From positions 64,877,583 to 64,941,582 of the forward strand of contig CM064863.1 of the NCBI GenBank assembly GCA_032719365.1: DNA of 64,000 nucleotides. The letters are read 5' to 3'. Each line of letters starts with the position of its first letter. Within the stretch, counting starts at the first letter, position 1. A program made the position numbers and the translations under genes. This DNA is from Prinsepia uniflora. Its lineage: Eukaryota; Streptophyta; Magnoliopsida; Rosales; Rosaceae. Below, one piece after another: positions 1-12,079 of the stretch. The notes under the pieces were generated by a model, which made no database searches, was not told the DNA's origin, and worked only from the letters and a program-made list of their open reading frames with translations.

Positions 1-431
1 TTACGTATTGGTATTGAGTAGGGGTTGTTGGTCTGTGTGGCCAGGTGATTATGTATTCATATGTTTGGCTTGAAAGCCGGGATTTGATACTTGTCATGTT
101 TCATTTTATTTGGCTCAAACGCCGGTGATTGTGATTCATATATTTTTTCCCTATGCATGCATGGTTTGATAAACTGGAGGGTAACTGATGCGTTTCAAAT
201 TGTTTTAAACGATATTATTTTTGTCCACTCACACCTTTTCTGTTTTGATGACGCTCTAGGCCGTGGCATGACGTTCGGGGCTGATGGAGAGGCGGAGGCA
301 TGAGCGGAAATCAGTACAGTTATCCCTTGTCTGATAGGTACTGAAGGGTACTTTCGGGACTTCAGTTGACTTGTCAGACGGGAGCAGGACCGGGCACGGT
401 TATCAAAGTCCAGTTAGGACGGGTCCTGTCA
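1..431 (+). mobile_element. 3' part of an LTR (retrotransposon), left edge cut by window
   Basis: This stretch is closely similar to the last ~430 bp of the solo LTR at 38561-41167. Shared pieces include the ATGCATGCATGG block, GTCCACTCACAC, a GTCAGACGGGAGCAGGACC block and the terminus GGACGGGTCCTGTCA at 431. No tRNA-Met primer site follows the CA end, so this is a 3' LTR or a solo LTR rather than a 5' LTR. The left part lies outside the window. Confidence 0.8.
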
Positions 432-1031
432 CCCTAGCTATTGAAAGTTTAAGTTCCTTCTCATAAATTAAAACAACTTAGGACGTCACAAAATAACATT
501 AAACAAACACTAATGGGCTCCAAACCCCTGCCATTGAATCCAAAACGTTAAAAACATCAAAAACCCAACTCTTTAGAGACTGAGGGCGGCCTACACGCAC
601 CCTCACACGTCACCCTTCTCCTTAGCCCATCCTAGCAGTGACTGTAGGGTGCTACTCGCCATTGTCATGGCGTCGACGGCGCTGGCCAGAATCTTCATAA
701 ACAGAAATTTCAATCTTTTCTACAACTAATCCAATTCATCGAAAATTCGTATAATCCATAGGTCTAAATCCATCTACTCGACGAGAATATCAAGAATATG
801 AGGCCCAAATCAAACGATGTGACCTATGGTGGCCAGAAATTGCCTTAAAAGGCGCAAAGACCCATTCCTTCTGGCTATTGTTGTGTCGTCTACAGGGTTT
901 TCAAAGTCCAAGGTTGGTACAGTTGTGCTTGCACAACACTAACGAGATGAAGATGATGTTGGTGATGCAACGGCTTGGGTCACCGTCGAACGGCGACTCT
1001 GTTTCCATTCTTCCAACGTCATTGTGGTGTC

Positions 1032-1102
<71 letters not shown>

Positions 1103-1410
1103 AAGAGAAAGAACACCCCAATCTGACCAATGGGGAGAGGAGAGATACTGTCCATTTAGCCATGAAATTTTTCCAAAATTACCGTTATGCCTTTACCATT
1201 TTAGGCCCGTAACTTTCACGAACTTCGTTTCCTACTTCCCGCCTCACTATGAACTGATTAGTTCAAGACCGATGCAACAGTCAAAGGAAAATGTCCAAAA
1301 GTGTCGCCAACAAAAAAGTTAACTAACAATCCTTTCGAGACTAAGAGTAAAATCATCATTTACTAAATAAATTCCCAAATTGACCCTAATTTTCGGTCCG
1401 GGTCGTTACA
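432..1410 (-). mobile_element. Candidate divergent LTR, minus orientation
   Basis: The stretch ends at 1410 in CCGGGTCGTTACA, the reverse complement of the TGTAACGACCCGG start seen on the other LTRs of this window. Just before it lie short AT-rich and pyrimidine blocks laid out like the starts of those LTRs. The left boundary is not visible; I set it at the end of the neighbouring LTR. It holds a (GA)n microsatellite and no convincing gene. Confidence 0.4.
1036..1098. repeat. (GA)n microsatellite
   Basis: An almost pure GA dinucleotide run of about 60 bp. The overlapping open frames are Arg-Glu or Leu-Ser strings created by the repeat and are not genes. Confidence 0.97.
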
Positions 1411-2284
1411 AACTGTGTTGATTAAGGCTGTTTTTTCTTCTTCTTAAAACTGGCCACTTTACTTGCTCAACTTAATTATGAACTTGCATCAAGGGTTATA
1501 AGACATAAAGAATTACATGACTCACCTAAGGTTACCGTGTAATCTCTATGGTTAGTGTGGTGTCATTAAATCTCTTTAGAACTTAATGCTTCTTTCTGAG
1601 TTTAACTCGAAACAGTGGGACTCAATTGAACATAACTTGATAGATGTCTTAGGTGCCCATGAGGCCTAAGACATACTAAGAAGAGATCAATGTGTGAGGG
1701 TGAAGAACCCTTTCATGGGCATTAGACCAAGAAGGAAACATGGTAATTGAACCTTGCAAACCAAGCTAGAAAACATTGCGATTAGGCTTGTATGGGGAAT
1801 GCCTTTACCGGCCTTTTAGCTAATTACAATTTTTGCTTATTTACTTTGTTTCTTGCATTACAAGTTATCTACGTTGCTAGCAACTTTTGAACTTAAACAC
1901 CCCCTTATGTTCGTTTCTTATTTTAGTGTCTTTTGTTTAGAGTCAAGTATATCTAATTAGTGTTTCGAGTACCTACTTGTGAACTATACAATATATTGCT
2001 TTTGTGACATTGTTAAGTCAAGCCTTGTGGGATTTGGCCCTTTCTTATATCACTATATTATCTATTGATTAGTGCAAATGTTATGATAATATTACTATTA
2101 AGGATTGTGTCCATTTACTTGTCATACTTTTCTTCCTACATTAACTACTCATTTAGTTTAGGGTTATTCATTGATGAAACCCTAACAACATCAATATTTA
2201 TTCAAGACTCCAATAACCATATTTTTCCAATCCCTAACGACCATAATAATATACTCAAACAATGAAATTGACCCTTTAAAAAAT
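1411..2284. other. No gene seen; retrotransposon-like intergenic DNA
   Basis: Moderately AT-rich, without an ORF of note. It may be remnant LTR or 3' end of a retrotransposon, but I see no boundary or domain to prove it. Confidence 0.4.
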
Positions 2285-2451
2285 GGATAATACCTAGATC
2301 CTTACTAATAAGAATGAGATTCATCCTTACCTCTATTAATTTGATGCTACATATCTATTTATTGTGATAAATACAAGTGGTGCAATGTTATTGGTCCAAA
2401 TAAAAAAATAATGATATCTCATTGTTACTAATAAGGACCCAAGTATTATCC
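2285..2451. mobile_element. Short foldback MITE (~167 bp)
   Basis: The first ~42 bases, starting GGATAATACCTAGATCC, are an imperfect inverted copy of the last ~42, ending GGACCCAAGTATTATCC. Only ~80 bp of AT-rich loop separate the arms and there is no coding capacity. This is a non-autonomous DNA transposon structure. Flanking A/T-rich sequence prevents a confident target duplication call, so the superfamily is not assigned. Confidence 0.7.
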
Positions 2452-3890
2452 TTAAAATTTTATATGGGAGGTCTCCATTTCGCGACTTTTAATGGCAAGA
2501 TTGATACTTAATATTTTTATTATAATCTCCCAGCATAATATCATTGTATAAAAAATAATCTTTTTTTTTTTTCGCTTGTACATTTTAAGGAGTAATGTAA
2601 GGCCAATCCAACTTAAAATAAAATAACTAAGAGAAACAATTCTTCAAAAAGAATTTTAAACTTCAAATTTGAAATTTTTTTTATTCGATATTACAATATT
2701 AGGTTAATCAATTATGGTTTAGGGTTTAGTTCTTGGATTGTCCAAAATCCACTAATTAAACCCTAATTAGTCATAAACTCTTTCACCATCAACCCTCGCC
2801 TAAACTTTATATATCTTATTATTAAATCCTAGACAATATAGATGTCATTCTTGGTTTCAAAGAAAAGAAAATTCAATTGTAATATATGAGTTTAATTATA
2901 AAAGTGTTTTAAGTTTAATCATATAGGGGTTAGAATCCTAATCCTTCATTGTACAAGACTATGACAATAAATATGTATGACTATAAAATTGTGAAGGGAC
3001 CTAGTACTAAAAAATTGTCATGACATTTTTTTGAGTAAAATATAATCTTATTGAGAATTAGTTAGCAATTTCTTTTTTAGTTTATACATATGAGTGCCTA
3101 AATGATCTCCACTTTGGTTAACTTTTTGTATAATTGATCTTAATTGAATGGTTCCTATTATAATGTGTATAAAGATTATTCGATAAATCAAAATGGCAGT
3201 ACAAAGAGATATTATCAAAGTGTGATACAAGTGTTATCCTTTTAAAGTGGGGTACACACACATGAACATCACAAATTAGTTAAAAAATAATAATTGTTTG
3301 CTATCTGAATGCAAAGTGACATGTAACCGCTCAATGTCATCAAAGTAACACGTATATGAATATTGGGGCCAACAAGGTTAGCATAAATTTTCACATTTAA
3401 AAAAAAAATTATTGCTTGAAACTCAAATTGTATCAAATATGAACGACTAAATGTACAATTGACAATAAAGATCTTACTTATTACCCATAGTTTTGATTTG
3501 TTTGATTCATATGAATGATTTAACGACTCTCAATCTTATTGATTTTTTTACTAACATAATCTTCAAATGATGATTAAAGAATGAATAGTTCAAGTTATTA
3601 TATATATATAAGAACGGTTCGTTAAATCGAAATGATTGAACTAGCAAGTAGCATGGGGATGCAAGTATTAGATTGCCTTTTTCTTTTTTTCTTGTTTGCA
3701 AGTCATATTCTAGTTTTATCTATAGAGTCAGAAGTCAAATTTGATTAAATTTTCAATAATACCAAAAAACCCTTTAATTATTTTTTTAAAAGAAGAGAAG
3801 ATTTAATAAGTGAGGGCAGATTAGTAATAGCACAAATTTAATCTTTAAAATAATCCTTAAATTTTTAATTGGCTCAGGTTTTATCTTTCT
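2452..3890. other. AT-rich intergenic DNA, no gene seen
   Basis: Low-complexity AT-rich sequence with only short random frames (at most 64 codons). No domain, RNA gene or clear repeat boundary was recognised. Confidence 0.6.
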
Positions 3891-4866
3891 CACCACTGCA
3901 AACTCAAACTCAAATCCTTCTCGCGAAGAGAAAATAGGATTTTCCGTCACTCTCCCTTCGACATTTTCGAGGCTCTGAATTTTTCATCTTGGAGGCTCGA
4001 GATTTACGAAGTCCAAACTGCAGGAAAGACTTGACTTTGGGGACTGCTCGCCATGCTTCAGAGGGCCCTTCGTTGGGAATTAAGGTCTCGATCTTTGACA
4101 TCGTTGCTCTGATTTCATTTAGGAGGGCTTTGTAATTTTTCAATTTTCTGTTTTTGGTGTTGAGTTAATTTCAGATTTTGAGTGTTTAATTGAATTGAAG
4201 TTTTTAGGTTTTGATTTGGATATGGGTTTGTAGGAGGCATGAAGAAACGGGTACCGTTGTTGATGAATTTGATTCTTGGGTAGTGGGCTGGAAGTAGGAA
4301 AAGGAAGAGATTTTGAGAGCGAAGGAAACTCCGACGCAACTATTGATTTTTCCACCCAAAACCGTTCGGCGAAGTGAGAGGCAACTTCATCCATCGTGAG
4401 AGAAAACTTCATCGGCTGGGATATAGAACCCTGCCCTCATTTCCGCCAATTTCCTCATCTTACCATCACCACATCTGAATCCACAGTCTCAATCATTGGG
4501 GTTTCTGATTGTTATCATGAATTGGTTTCCACCTTGCGTTGATTGCCGATCCCTCAAAGAAAATGAAAGCCAATAAAAGAAAGTCAGCAAAGACGGGGGA
4601 CTATGGAGGTTCCTATCGAGGAGGAAGCTCTTGCAATGGAGGAAGCATCAGAAATTTGTGAAGGCTAGATCTTTCTTTACCTATTTATAGTGATGTACAT
4701 TTCTAATTGTTCTGTTTATATGTGTTTTACTCATTGTTATTTCCATTTGGAATTTATGAATGATGGTTTTTTGGGTTATGGTTAACTGCGGTCGACAAGG
4801 GAATGATAGTTTTTTGGGTTTTTTTTGCCTTTTTTTTGGGTTTTCTGCCTTTTGGGTTTTATGAAG
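3891..4866. other. Less AT-rich, exon-like region without a recognisable gene
   Basis: Composition is closer to exon or UTR than the flanks. Frames are short: minus-strand frames of 74-90 codons over 4115-4412 and broken plus-strand frames over 4310-4670. None gave me a recognisable domain. It could be a degraded gene or the 5' part of whatever was duplicated at 4867-5280. Confidence 0.35.
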
Positions 4867-5280
4867 GATTTTTGGGGAATTAATGGGTTTTAATTTGAAA
4901 TTATTTGATGGGTTTATGTATACAGGTTTTACAAACCGATTGGTTGTTGCGGAGCTTTGGGAGGCGGCGCCGGATCTATTTGTAAACCCATTTCCCGTTC
5001 CTGCCGTTGTTTCCCTCCCATCTCAGGTATTCATCCACGGAAATTGTGTTCTTCTAATGTTAATATAGTCAAAGTTCGAATTTGTTTTGGGGTTTTGATG
5101 ATTTTTGGGGAATTAAGCAGTTTTAATTTGAAATTATTTGATGGGTTTATGCATACACTGGTCACCGACCAATTGGTTTTTGTGGAGCTTTGGGAGGTGG
5201 CCTCGGATCTATTTGCAAACCCTTTTCCCTTTTCTGCCGTTGTTTCCCATCGATCTTAGGTATTCATCCACAGACATATA
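4867..5280 (+). repeat. 233-bp direct tandem duplication, exon-like
   Basis: Two diverged copies lie head to tail. The shared segment starting TTTTAATTTGAAATTATTTG occurs at 4888 and 5121, and the copies run to GTATTCATCCAC(A/G)G at about 5040 and 5272. In copy 1 a segment of roughly 100 bp is bracketed by ACAG|G and CTCAG|GTATTC, which resemble splice signals; in copy 2 the first of these is lost. Each copy holds a short open frame (encoding GFMYTGFTNRLVVAELWE in copy 1), but I recognise no protein. Confidence 0.75.
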
Positions 5281-5365
5281 TATATGTATGTATATATAGA
5301 GATATCTATATATGTGTGTTAAATTGATATGAAGACCTCTAATAATTAATAGAGGCATAAATTAT

Positions 5366-5530
5366 ACTAGCCTCACTGTAGGCAATTTTTTATGCAAAGG
5401 AAAATTAAAAATCTCCCTAACTAAGCATATTTTTTATGTGAAATTTAATTTGTACGTGATTTAATTTTAACATATGATTTTGTCATTTTTAGACTCGAGA
5501 ATTATAAATAGGAAATAACGTAATCTCGAG
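5366..5530. mobile_element. Half-copy of the ACTAGCCTCACTGTAGGC foldback MITE
   Basis: It begins ACTAGCCTCACTGTAGGC and then matches one arm of the palindromic element at 7158-7694 (for example CATATGATTTTGTCATTTTT and TTATAAATA...AATAACGTAAT). Only one arm is present, so this is a truncated or single-arm derivative. Confidence 0.65.
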
Positions 5531-6157
5531 TCTCAACACGTTTTCTAATTCAAGATGAGTTCAATAAACAAACAACACCCTGCGATAACTGCATCATTGT
5601 AATCTCTCATCTCTCCCTCTCTGTTTATATTTACAGCTCTTTCACGATTGGCAAATCATAGGTCTAATGATGTCGTTTCACTTCAACATTGACTTATTTT
5701 GTAGGGATGTATGCTCTGCCTCAACCAATTTGCATGTATATGCTCATTGGCTTATTTTCTTCACTCAATTTCTCTGTTACTTTTATTCCTTATTGTTTTC
5801 TTAATTTGTTTGGGTGTTTTTTTCGGTGAGGTTTTATTCAATGATTTCTACTTTGACTAATACAGTTATGGGTTCATAAATTTTTCTGTGGGTTATGTGA
5901 ATTCAGTTATGGATTCATGAATTAAGCTATGGGTTTTGTGAATTTAGTTACGGGTTTATGATTTTTTTTGGGTTGGTGGAAGTATATGAAACTTGAGTTT
6001 CTTTTATTCTTTCTTTAAATTTATTTCTTTGCACCTTTCATAAGAATGGCAAGATGCTTTGATGGTTTTCCTTTGAAACCGCATATACCAGTTGAACTTT
6101 AAGAAGTTTTTGTACTCATAGACATCCCATATACTGCAGCCTTGAGGGTTTGGTTTT
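5531..6157. other. No gene seen
   Basis: AT-rich, with repeated short GGGTTNTGTGAATTNAGTTA-like phrases around 5885-5960. No coding or RNA feature recognised. Confidence 0.5.
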
Positions 6158-6229
6158 CAGCCAACTTTTAACAAGTTACTGGCATTGGGACGGTCTGCTT
6201 GGGAGGAAGCGCTGGCGACGCTTCAGAAG
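6158..6229 (+). pseudogene. Fumarylacetoacetase exon fragment
   Basis: The forward frame reads QPTFNKLLALGRSAW then EEALATLQKP. This matches the conserved block of plant fumarylacetoacetase (last enzyme of tyrosine degradation) with the pattern QPxxNKxLALGRxAWxEAxATLQK. A TACTGCAG acceptor-like sequence lies just upstream at 6132-6139. The rest of the ~420-residue enzyme was not found nearby, and the frame runs into a 33-bp direct repeat at 6232. It is best read as a captured or degraded exon. The identification rests on a short but dense match. Confidence 0.6.
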
Positions 6230-6231
6230 CC

Positions 6232-6297
6232 ATTCTCATGTATGCTTCCAAACTATTATTCAGCTATTCTCATGTATGCTTCCAAACTATTATTCAA
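6232..6297. repeat. 33-bp direct duplication
   Basis: ATTCTCATGTATGCTTCC plus the following AAACTATTATTC occurs at 6232 and again at 6265 in tandem, directly after the fumarylacetoacetase-like fragment. Confidence 0.85.
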
Positions 6298-7157
6298 AGT
6301 AATCAGGTTCAGTTTATAGTTAATGCTTCAATACAACTGAATAATTAAGATCCGATTCGTTATTTTTGGTTAAGTGACTGTACTTACTTTAAACGCATTA
6401 GCAATCCCAAACAAGTCAAGGGGAGTGAATACTTCGAACTTGATTGAGGTGTAAATATCCAAACAAATTTGATTAATTCCAATGATGATGCATGTTTTTC
6501 TGATTTGGTTTGATGGATCAATGATTCGTAAATGGTAGTTCTTTTATAGAGTAGTTGTGGGGTGCAAGAGTTTAAACGCATTAGCAATTCAAATGAACTT
6601 AAGTGAGGCAAATTCTTTGGATGTATAATGGTTCATGTTAGGGAAATATTATTGTAGTATACTTCTTGGGGGCGCGAATCAAAGGAAGATATTTATAGAT
6701 GCAAGCGCATTTCGAAGTATTACATCATTTTGAAGTAGTTTAATGGTTGATAGTACGTCGTCACTAATATTATCTTTGGTGCCAGAAGAGTAGAAGACAT
6801 TTTTGCATCCTTACCTGAGTACTCTGCAATTTATGGATTTTACCTTTACTTGAGTCTTGGATAAGTATCCCAGGAACTTTTTCTTTGATTTTCAAGAAGT
6901 CTGATTTAGTTTTCGATCATGGGATTGTGAAAGTATAAAAACCTCCTATTGAAAAACCTCACGCAGGCACTAGGCTATAAAAAAAAATAAGATCGGCGGT
7001 TATCGTATAAATTGAAGAAATGTGATCAATCAACATATCTCACCAAAAAAAAAAACCATGTTAATCGGGAAGGAATGGTTGGGCATGTAGTTTGGTCGTC
7101 TCACGTTTCAACCTGCTAACTATATCTCACAAAAACAAATGCTAAAATAATATAATT
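6298..7157. other. No gene seen
   Basis: AT-rich intergenic sequence. A 75-codon minus-strand frame at 6384-6611 has no recognisable motif. No RNA gene seen. Confidence 0.5.
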
Positions 7158-7694
7158 GCTAGCCTTACGGTAGGCGCGGAAGCGCCAAGCATGAGGCTTT
7201 ACGTCGTAATCCGAATGACATTTTTTATTATTTGAGATTACGTTATTTTTTATTTATAATTTTTGAGTCTAAAAATGACAAAATCATATGATAAAACTAG
7301 CCTCATTGCAGGCAGCTTCGCGCCTGGGAGAGGCTCTTTGGCACGCTTTGCGCACCATTTATTTTCTATTTATAATTCTCAAGTATAAAAATGACCAAAT
7401 CATATGATAAAATTTGATCATGTACAAACTAAATTTACATAACAAATGTCTAGCTAGAGAGATTTTGAATTTTCATTTTTGATGTATGCATTTTTTTTAT
7501 GTAAAAAAAAATTTCAAAATCTCCCCAGTTAGGCATATTTGTTTTGTAAATTTAGTTTGTACATGATCCAATTTCATTATATGATTTTATCATTTTTATA
7601 CTTCAAAATTATAAATAAAAAATAACGTAATTTTAGGTAATGAAAGATGGAGTACTAGCCTCGCGGAGCCGCCTACAGTGAGACTAGTTTTATC
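7158..7694. mobile_element. Palindromic foldback MITE, compound
   Basis: GATAAAACTAGCCTCATTGCAGGC (24 bp: 7290-7313) is repeated in inverse, with three mismatches, at 7671-7694. Inside, an arm beginning near 7350 is the reverse complement of the arm at about 7500-7630, so the whole unit can fold into a long stem. A second left arm (7158-7289, beginning CTAGCCTTACGGTAGGCG) matches the reverse complement of the copy at 5366-5530, which suggests nested or re-joined copies. No coding capacity. Confidence 0.75.
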
Positions 7695-8170
7695 TAAATT
7701 TGAATCTTCAGAGTGTATAGATAGCCACTTATTCTAACTGATGTAATTATGTTTATGTATACAAATAGTATAAGCCTGCATTTTCAGGAATAAGTAGGTC
7801 CCAATGCCTATTAGCTCAATTAATAAAGCTTCAACTATTTGTTAATTTCTTCCATTGTAAATGTAGTCTTTTCTTGACGTAGATGTTCATAACAGTTGCT
7901 TAATGAAAAATTGTGACGGAATGGACGATTCTGAAAGTTTCGGTATATTGGCACTGCATGAAGCTAAATTTAGATTGCCACCTCATGTGTTGTGTTACAA
8001 AGAAGATTCACTTTATAGTTGACAGATTTACAAGTACAACAGTTGTCCCCTTGTTCATCACTAATTTATGGAAGTTAACCATCACAACTCTGATAATAAT
8101 ATGAGGCCAAAAGACACCATAACACCATGAATGTGATGCAGTGCAATGGGAAAGAGAATGTACCAAGAAA
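7695..8170. other. Intergenic / fibrillin 3' flank
   Basis: No gene recognised. This is the downstream flank of the minus-strand fibrillin gene and should contain its 3' UTR. A 63-codon plus-strand frame at 7913 has no recognisable motif. Confidence 0.5.
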
Positions 8171-10683
8171 CTAAGCAACCACAAAAACCCTCAGCTCGTC
8201 TCTATCTCCTCTGGTGATTCGGATGTCCGAATCCTGATATGTAACGTCAAATTCACCATTTCCGGTGTTGGATGGAGGTCTTAGTCCGTCTGGTAACTTT
8301 GGTAACTCCAATGGAGGAAGTTGCGATAAGTTTCCGGTTGTCTTTACAGTTGTTTTCTGGAATACAATCTTAACCCTTGAAGTACCTGTAATCATTATGC
8401 GCCGAAACCATATTAGAAAGATACTGATTGTTTTAAGACAGAGATAGGTTCCTAAGTAAAATCCAAAATGCACCAAGAGAGGGAGTCCACAACTCATAAG
8501 TACCTATGATTTCAAATTTGTGGGCTAGAGTGGCGGTCACTTCAATGGGTGGCAGGGGCCATGGAGCACCTAGTTCAAGCTCCACAATGTTGTCAAAGTC
8601 TTTACTTAAGATGTCAATCCTTTGAAATACCTATTCAAAAAACATTTGGATGTACGAAAAATATTGTCAGATACAAAGACATTACATGGTAAAAATCTAA
8701 CAAGGACGGATTTTTCATCTAAGCAGACCAACACTGTAGAACTGTCAATTTAGATGTTCACACTTCCCCAATTGTTCGTGTATCTCTGTGAGCACATAAG
8801 CATGTGTATAGTGCCAATGGATAAATACGTATATGCCTGCTATCTGAAAACGTCGGCCCAAAGTGAGATGAAGCAAATTTAAATTATTTCAAAGAAGCTA
8901 TTCTCACGTCTTACTTCATAACTTGGATAGGGCAGTTTACTACAAATAAATAAAAATAAAAATAATAAAATAAAATAAAAAAAGCAGATTATATGCCCAA
9001 GGCCCCAAACTGAGTGTTATGTATCCAGGTTTGGTGTCTTGTGAGAACTTTGAGTTTCTGTGAAAGACTCGGAAAAATCAACTGGAAACTCATAAATGGG
9101 GTGATTTTAATTTTACCTACCAAACATGTAAATGGGTGAATCACTGGATTTCTGGAATATAATCGAGGAGTTTTTGTAGCATACCTGGCCTAGAGTAATT
9201 GGGAGTAGCCTTCCGATGGGAGGTCCAGGACGGCTTCCACCTAGAGTACGAGAAGAAAATGCACTGCTATATATCAGTTTCCATTTTCCTTGTAGTTTAT
9301 CGATATCAGCTGAGAGATCCACTGGACCTACAGCACCTTCAATCTCCTTTGCAGCAGCATCTGCCTTTTTTATATCATCTTCAGATGCTGCAAGACCTCT
9401 GTTTAGCCCAGAAACAGCACTCTGCATCAGATCAACCAGCACACTAAATAATTACACACATGTGAAAAATGAAAATAGCTATAAAAAGGACCATAACTCC
9501 CAAGCTCAAATGTATAAATTCAAAATTTTAAGTGACAACAATCAAAGCTCTATCCCAAAAATTAAAGAAGGAATATAAGAGAGGCATGAATCAATTAAAC
9601 TCCAAGACAGCAAGTTGTTGATGAATCTGTATGTCAAGACCCTACTTATGAAATCAACTTTGTAACAAGAGTTCAAAGGACTGAATGCATGAATTAAAAA
9701 GAATATCGATAACAAAAACGAAACATAGAGAAGTTTATTTTTGTGTCCTGGAGCCCATGATAACTGAGTTCTTTTAGCCATAAATTAGTTGCTATCAAGT
9801 TCATTACTTTTATAGGGCTAGCATGTATCATTGTATCTGTTGAAGCACCACAAAATAGGCATTTTCAAGAGCTCTTATTCAATCTCATGGCACTAGAAGC
9901 CTTTCTGCTCTTGTTCAATCATATTCAACTTGCAATTGCTAAACACATATAAAATGTAAAATTACAAAGACATTGGTAGAAATCACAAATAAAAAATAAA
10001 GTATTATACCAACACCCACAATCTGTGATACCTAAATAACAAGGCTCGTCTTCTCCCATACAAAAACGATCTAATTTACACAATTCAACATCTAAAAGAG
10101 CATAATTTACACAATTCAATCCAATTCCCAACTGTTTGGAGGCTAATAAAAATTGAATAATCTGTTCCAAACTAAACGGTCCGAATATATTCATAATAGT
10201 CTGTTCCGGCAATTATGCCAAGCTAAAGATACAACTTCCAAAGTAAGCATAAAACAAATAAATGAAAGGAAGTACTTAAATTAATAGATTCACCACAAAA
10301 AATGAGGCATATCCGAAAGCAACCAATCTCAGCGGTTCCAACTTCTAAGTAAGTACCAATGCAAAATCAATTCAATCCCCTTTATATTCAAAAATGGGCA
10401 TTTGGGTATTTGAACAACGTACCAATAGCTCGAGCTTCAGTTCAGATTTGGGCTTGCCTCCAAACCCGAAAGGCGGAGGAGGTGGCGGTGGTGGACCGGG
10501 CGGTGGTTCACTAACAGAGACGTCGTCCGAAGCTGATCTCAGAGAAAAGCTATTGCTGTGGTGGATATTTGTCGAACGAAAACGAAGGCGTTTTGGGTAG
10601 GGAGTGATACTTGGAAGAAGACGTTTGGTGGAAGAATGAGAGACAAGGGGTAGAGAGCGAGGAGGACAACAGAGAGAAGCCAT
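8171..10683 (-). CDS. FIB4: Plastid fibrillin FIB4/PAP6-like, four exons
   Basis: Plastid-lipid-associated protein (fibrillin) of the FIB4/PAP6 type. Exons, minus strand: 10683-10423, 9421-9185, 8630-8504, 8385-8171, all with GT-AG introns; total 840 bp, 279 residues. Residues 1-50 look like a chloroplast transit peptide (Ser/Arg-rich, few acids), followed by a run of prolines at about 60-71. The fibrillin domain follows: SAVSGLNRGL at about 88, the lipocalin-type GKWKLIYSSAFSSRTLGG at about 133-150, and the C-terminal block ending RITRGDRDELRVFVVA. This is the pattern I know from Arabidopsis At3g23400. FIB4 associates with plastoglobules and affects their lipid content and stress or pathogen sensitivity in apple and Arabidopsis. 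No frame break is seen. The third intron is short (118 bp) and the first is about 1 kb. Splice sites were inferred by eye. Confidence 0.9.
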
Positions 10684-10747
10684 AGCGATTGCTAAAGGCC
10701 CCGGCTTCGAATTCAGCTTTTGGTGTTTGTTGGTTTGGACTATGGGA

Positions 10748-10759
10748 CTTATATTTATC
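10748..10759 (-). promoter_or_regulatory. Candidate TATA box of the fibrillin gene
   Basis: The minus strand reads GATAAATATAAG about 65-75 bp upstream of the fibrillin start codon, a normal plant distance for a TATA element with a short 5' leader. Confidence 0.4.
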
Positions 10760-11514
10760 AGGTGAGGTGTGATGGAAAGTGGCGGTGATGACTGTGGGGG
10801 CGCGCGTTTCTATTATCTTCTTGTAAATTATTCAACATAATTTTTTCAATTGGATTTTTGGATGGATGAATGGCGCTCCAACTCGAAGGCTCGTCAAATT
10901 GGGGCCTACATTTGCAACGCTCCAAATTTATTTTTGTAAATACGTTCAATATTTCACATCGAATATGCCCCACTTACAAAAGTGGAAATTCCAGTATACA
11001 TTCCAACTTGGAATTTCCAACCCAAATATGGTCCTTTTCTAATTTAACTTTTAGATACGTACTATTCCAAAATTTAGTGACTAATTCGTTTAACTGTCAC
11101 AAGGCAATCTCAATTTTTTTAATTGTCATTACCTTTGGACACCTAATGAGAAGGATTCTAAAGTATTGGCAAACCCATTCACTCGACTCCCCAAATTCAT
11201 CGTTTGTCCGCAATTATATTACACTTTCGATGAGCATGTGTTAAGTTTTAGGTTGAATGCACATATATGCCAAACTATTGTATCTCAAATGTATCTATTC
11301 TCCGAGTTGTGAACTTAAGATCTGAAATCTTCTATTACACATTAAATAAGAATATCATGAGAGCATTTATAATATACTAACAAATGTGCTCCTAAATCAA
11401 ATTGTAAAGATAATATTGAAAAAATTCAAACTCCAACCATACTAGTACTCTACCTCCCCATATAACTTAACATCTAAAAACTCCCAAATTTGAAGAGGGA
11501 GGATGAGTTCATAA
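10760..11514. other. Intergenic, fibrillin upstream region
   Basis: Upstream region of the minus-strand fibrillin gene. No gene or RNA recognised. It ends at the TAA target duplication (11512-11514) of the Harbinger element. Confidence 0.5.
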
Positions 11515-12079
11515 GAGCACATCTAATGGTAGAGCCAATGGTAAGGAGTTAAAGACTCCCTCAAATGATACTATTCATGACATCTTGGTTAAGATAAGAT
11601 TTAGTGTTTCTAATTGGGAGCAATATGAGGCAAAAATTCAAATTTTTATTTGAATTATTTTCTTAAAAATTATACATAGAAATCTTTGCATAATATATCT
11701 GAAATACAATTTACTTTTACTTTATTTTATTTAACTTATATGAATATATAAAAAAAATTAAACATTATCATAATGAAGATTCTTTATTTTACTAAAATTT
11801 CAATTACCTCAAAATCATTAATAAGTCTAATAAAATATATAATCATTGATTTAAATTGAAAAATAAAATCAACTAGTGAGGAGGGGTGAACCAATATTGA
11901 TCATTTTGAGGCTGATAATCACTTTCTTGATCATTTTGAGGCTTATAATCACCTTCTTCATTATTTTCATGATAGCTACTACTAAGATTACTCTCTTGTC
12001 TATTTGTGATTGTCAATTGTCTTTTCTCCCATATCTTTGTTTGTTTGGATTCATCTTTTCAGCATCTTTCTTCATAATT

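Noticed and set aside
878..1322. Several overlapping ORFs rich in Arg-Glu or Ser-Leu
   Set aside because: They are translations of the (GA)n microsatellite and its flanks in different frames; no domain and no start context.
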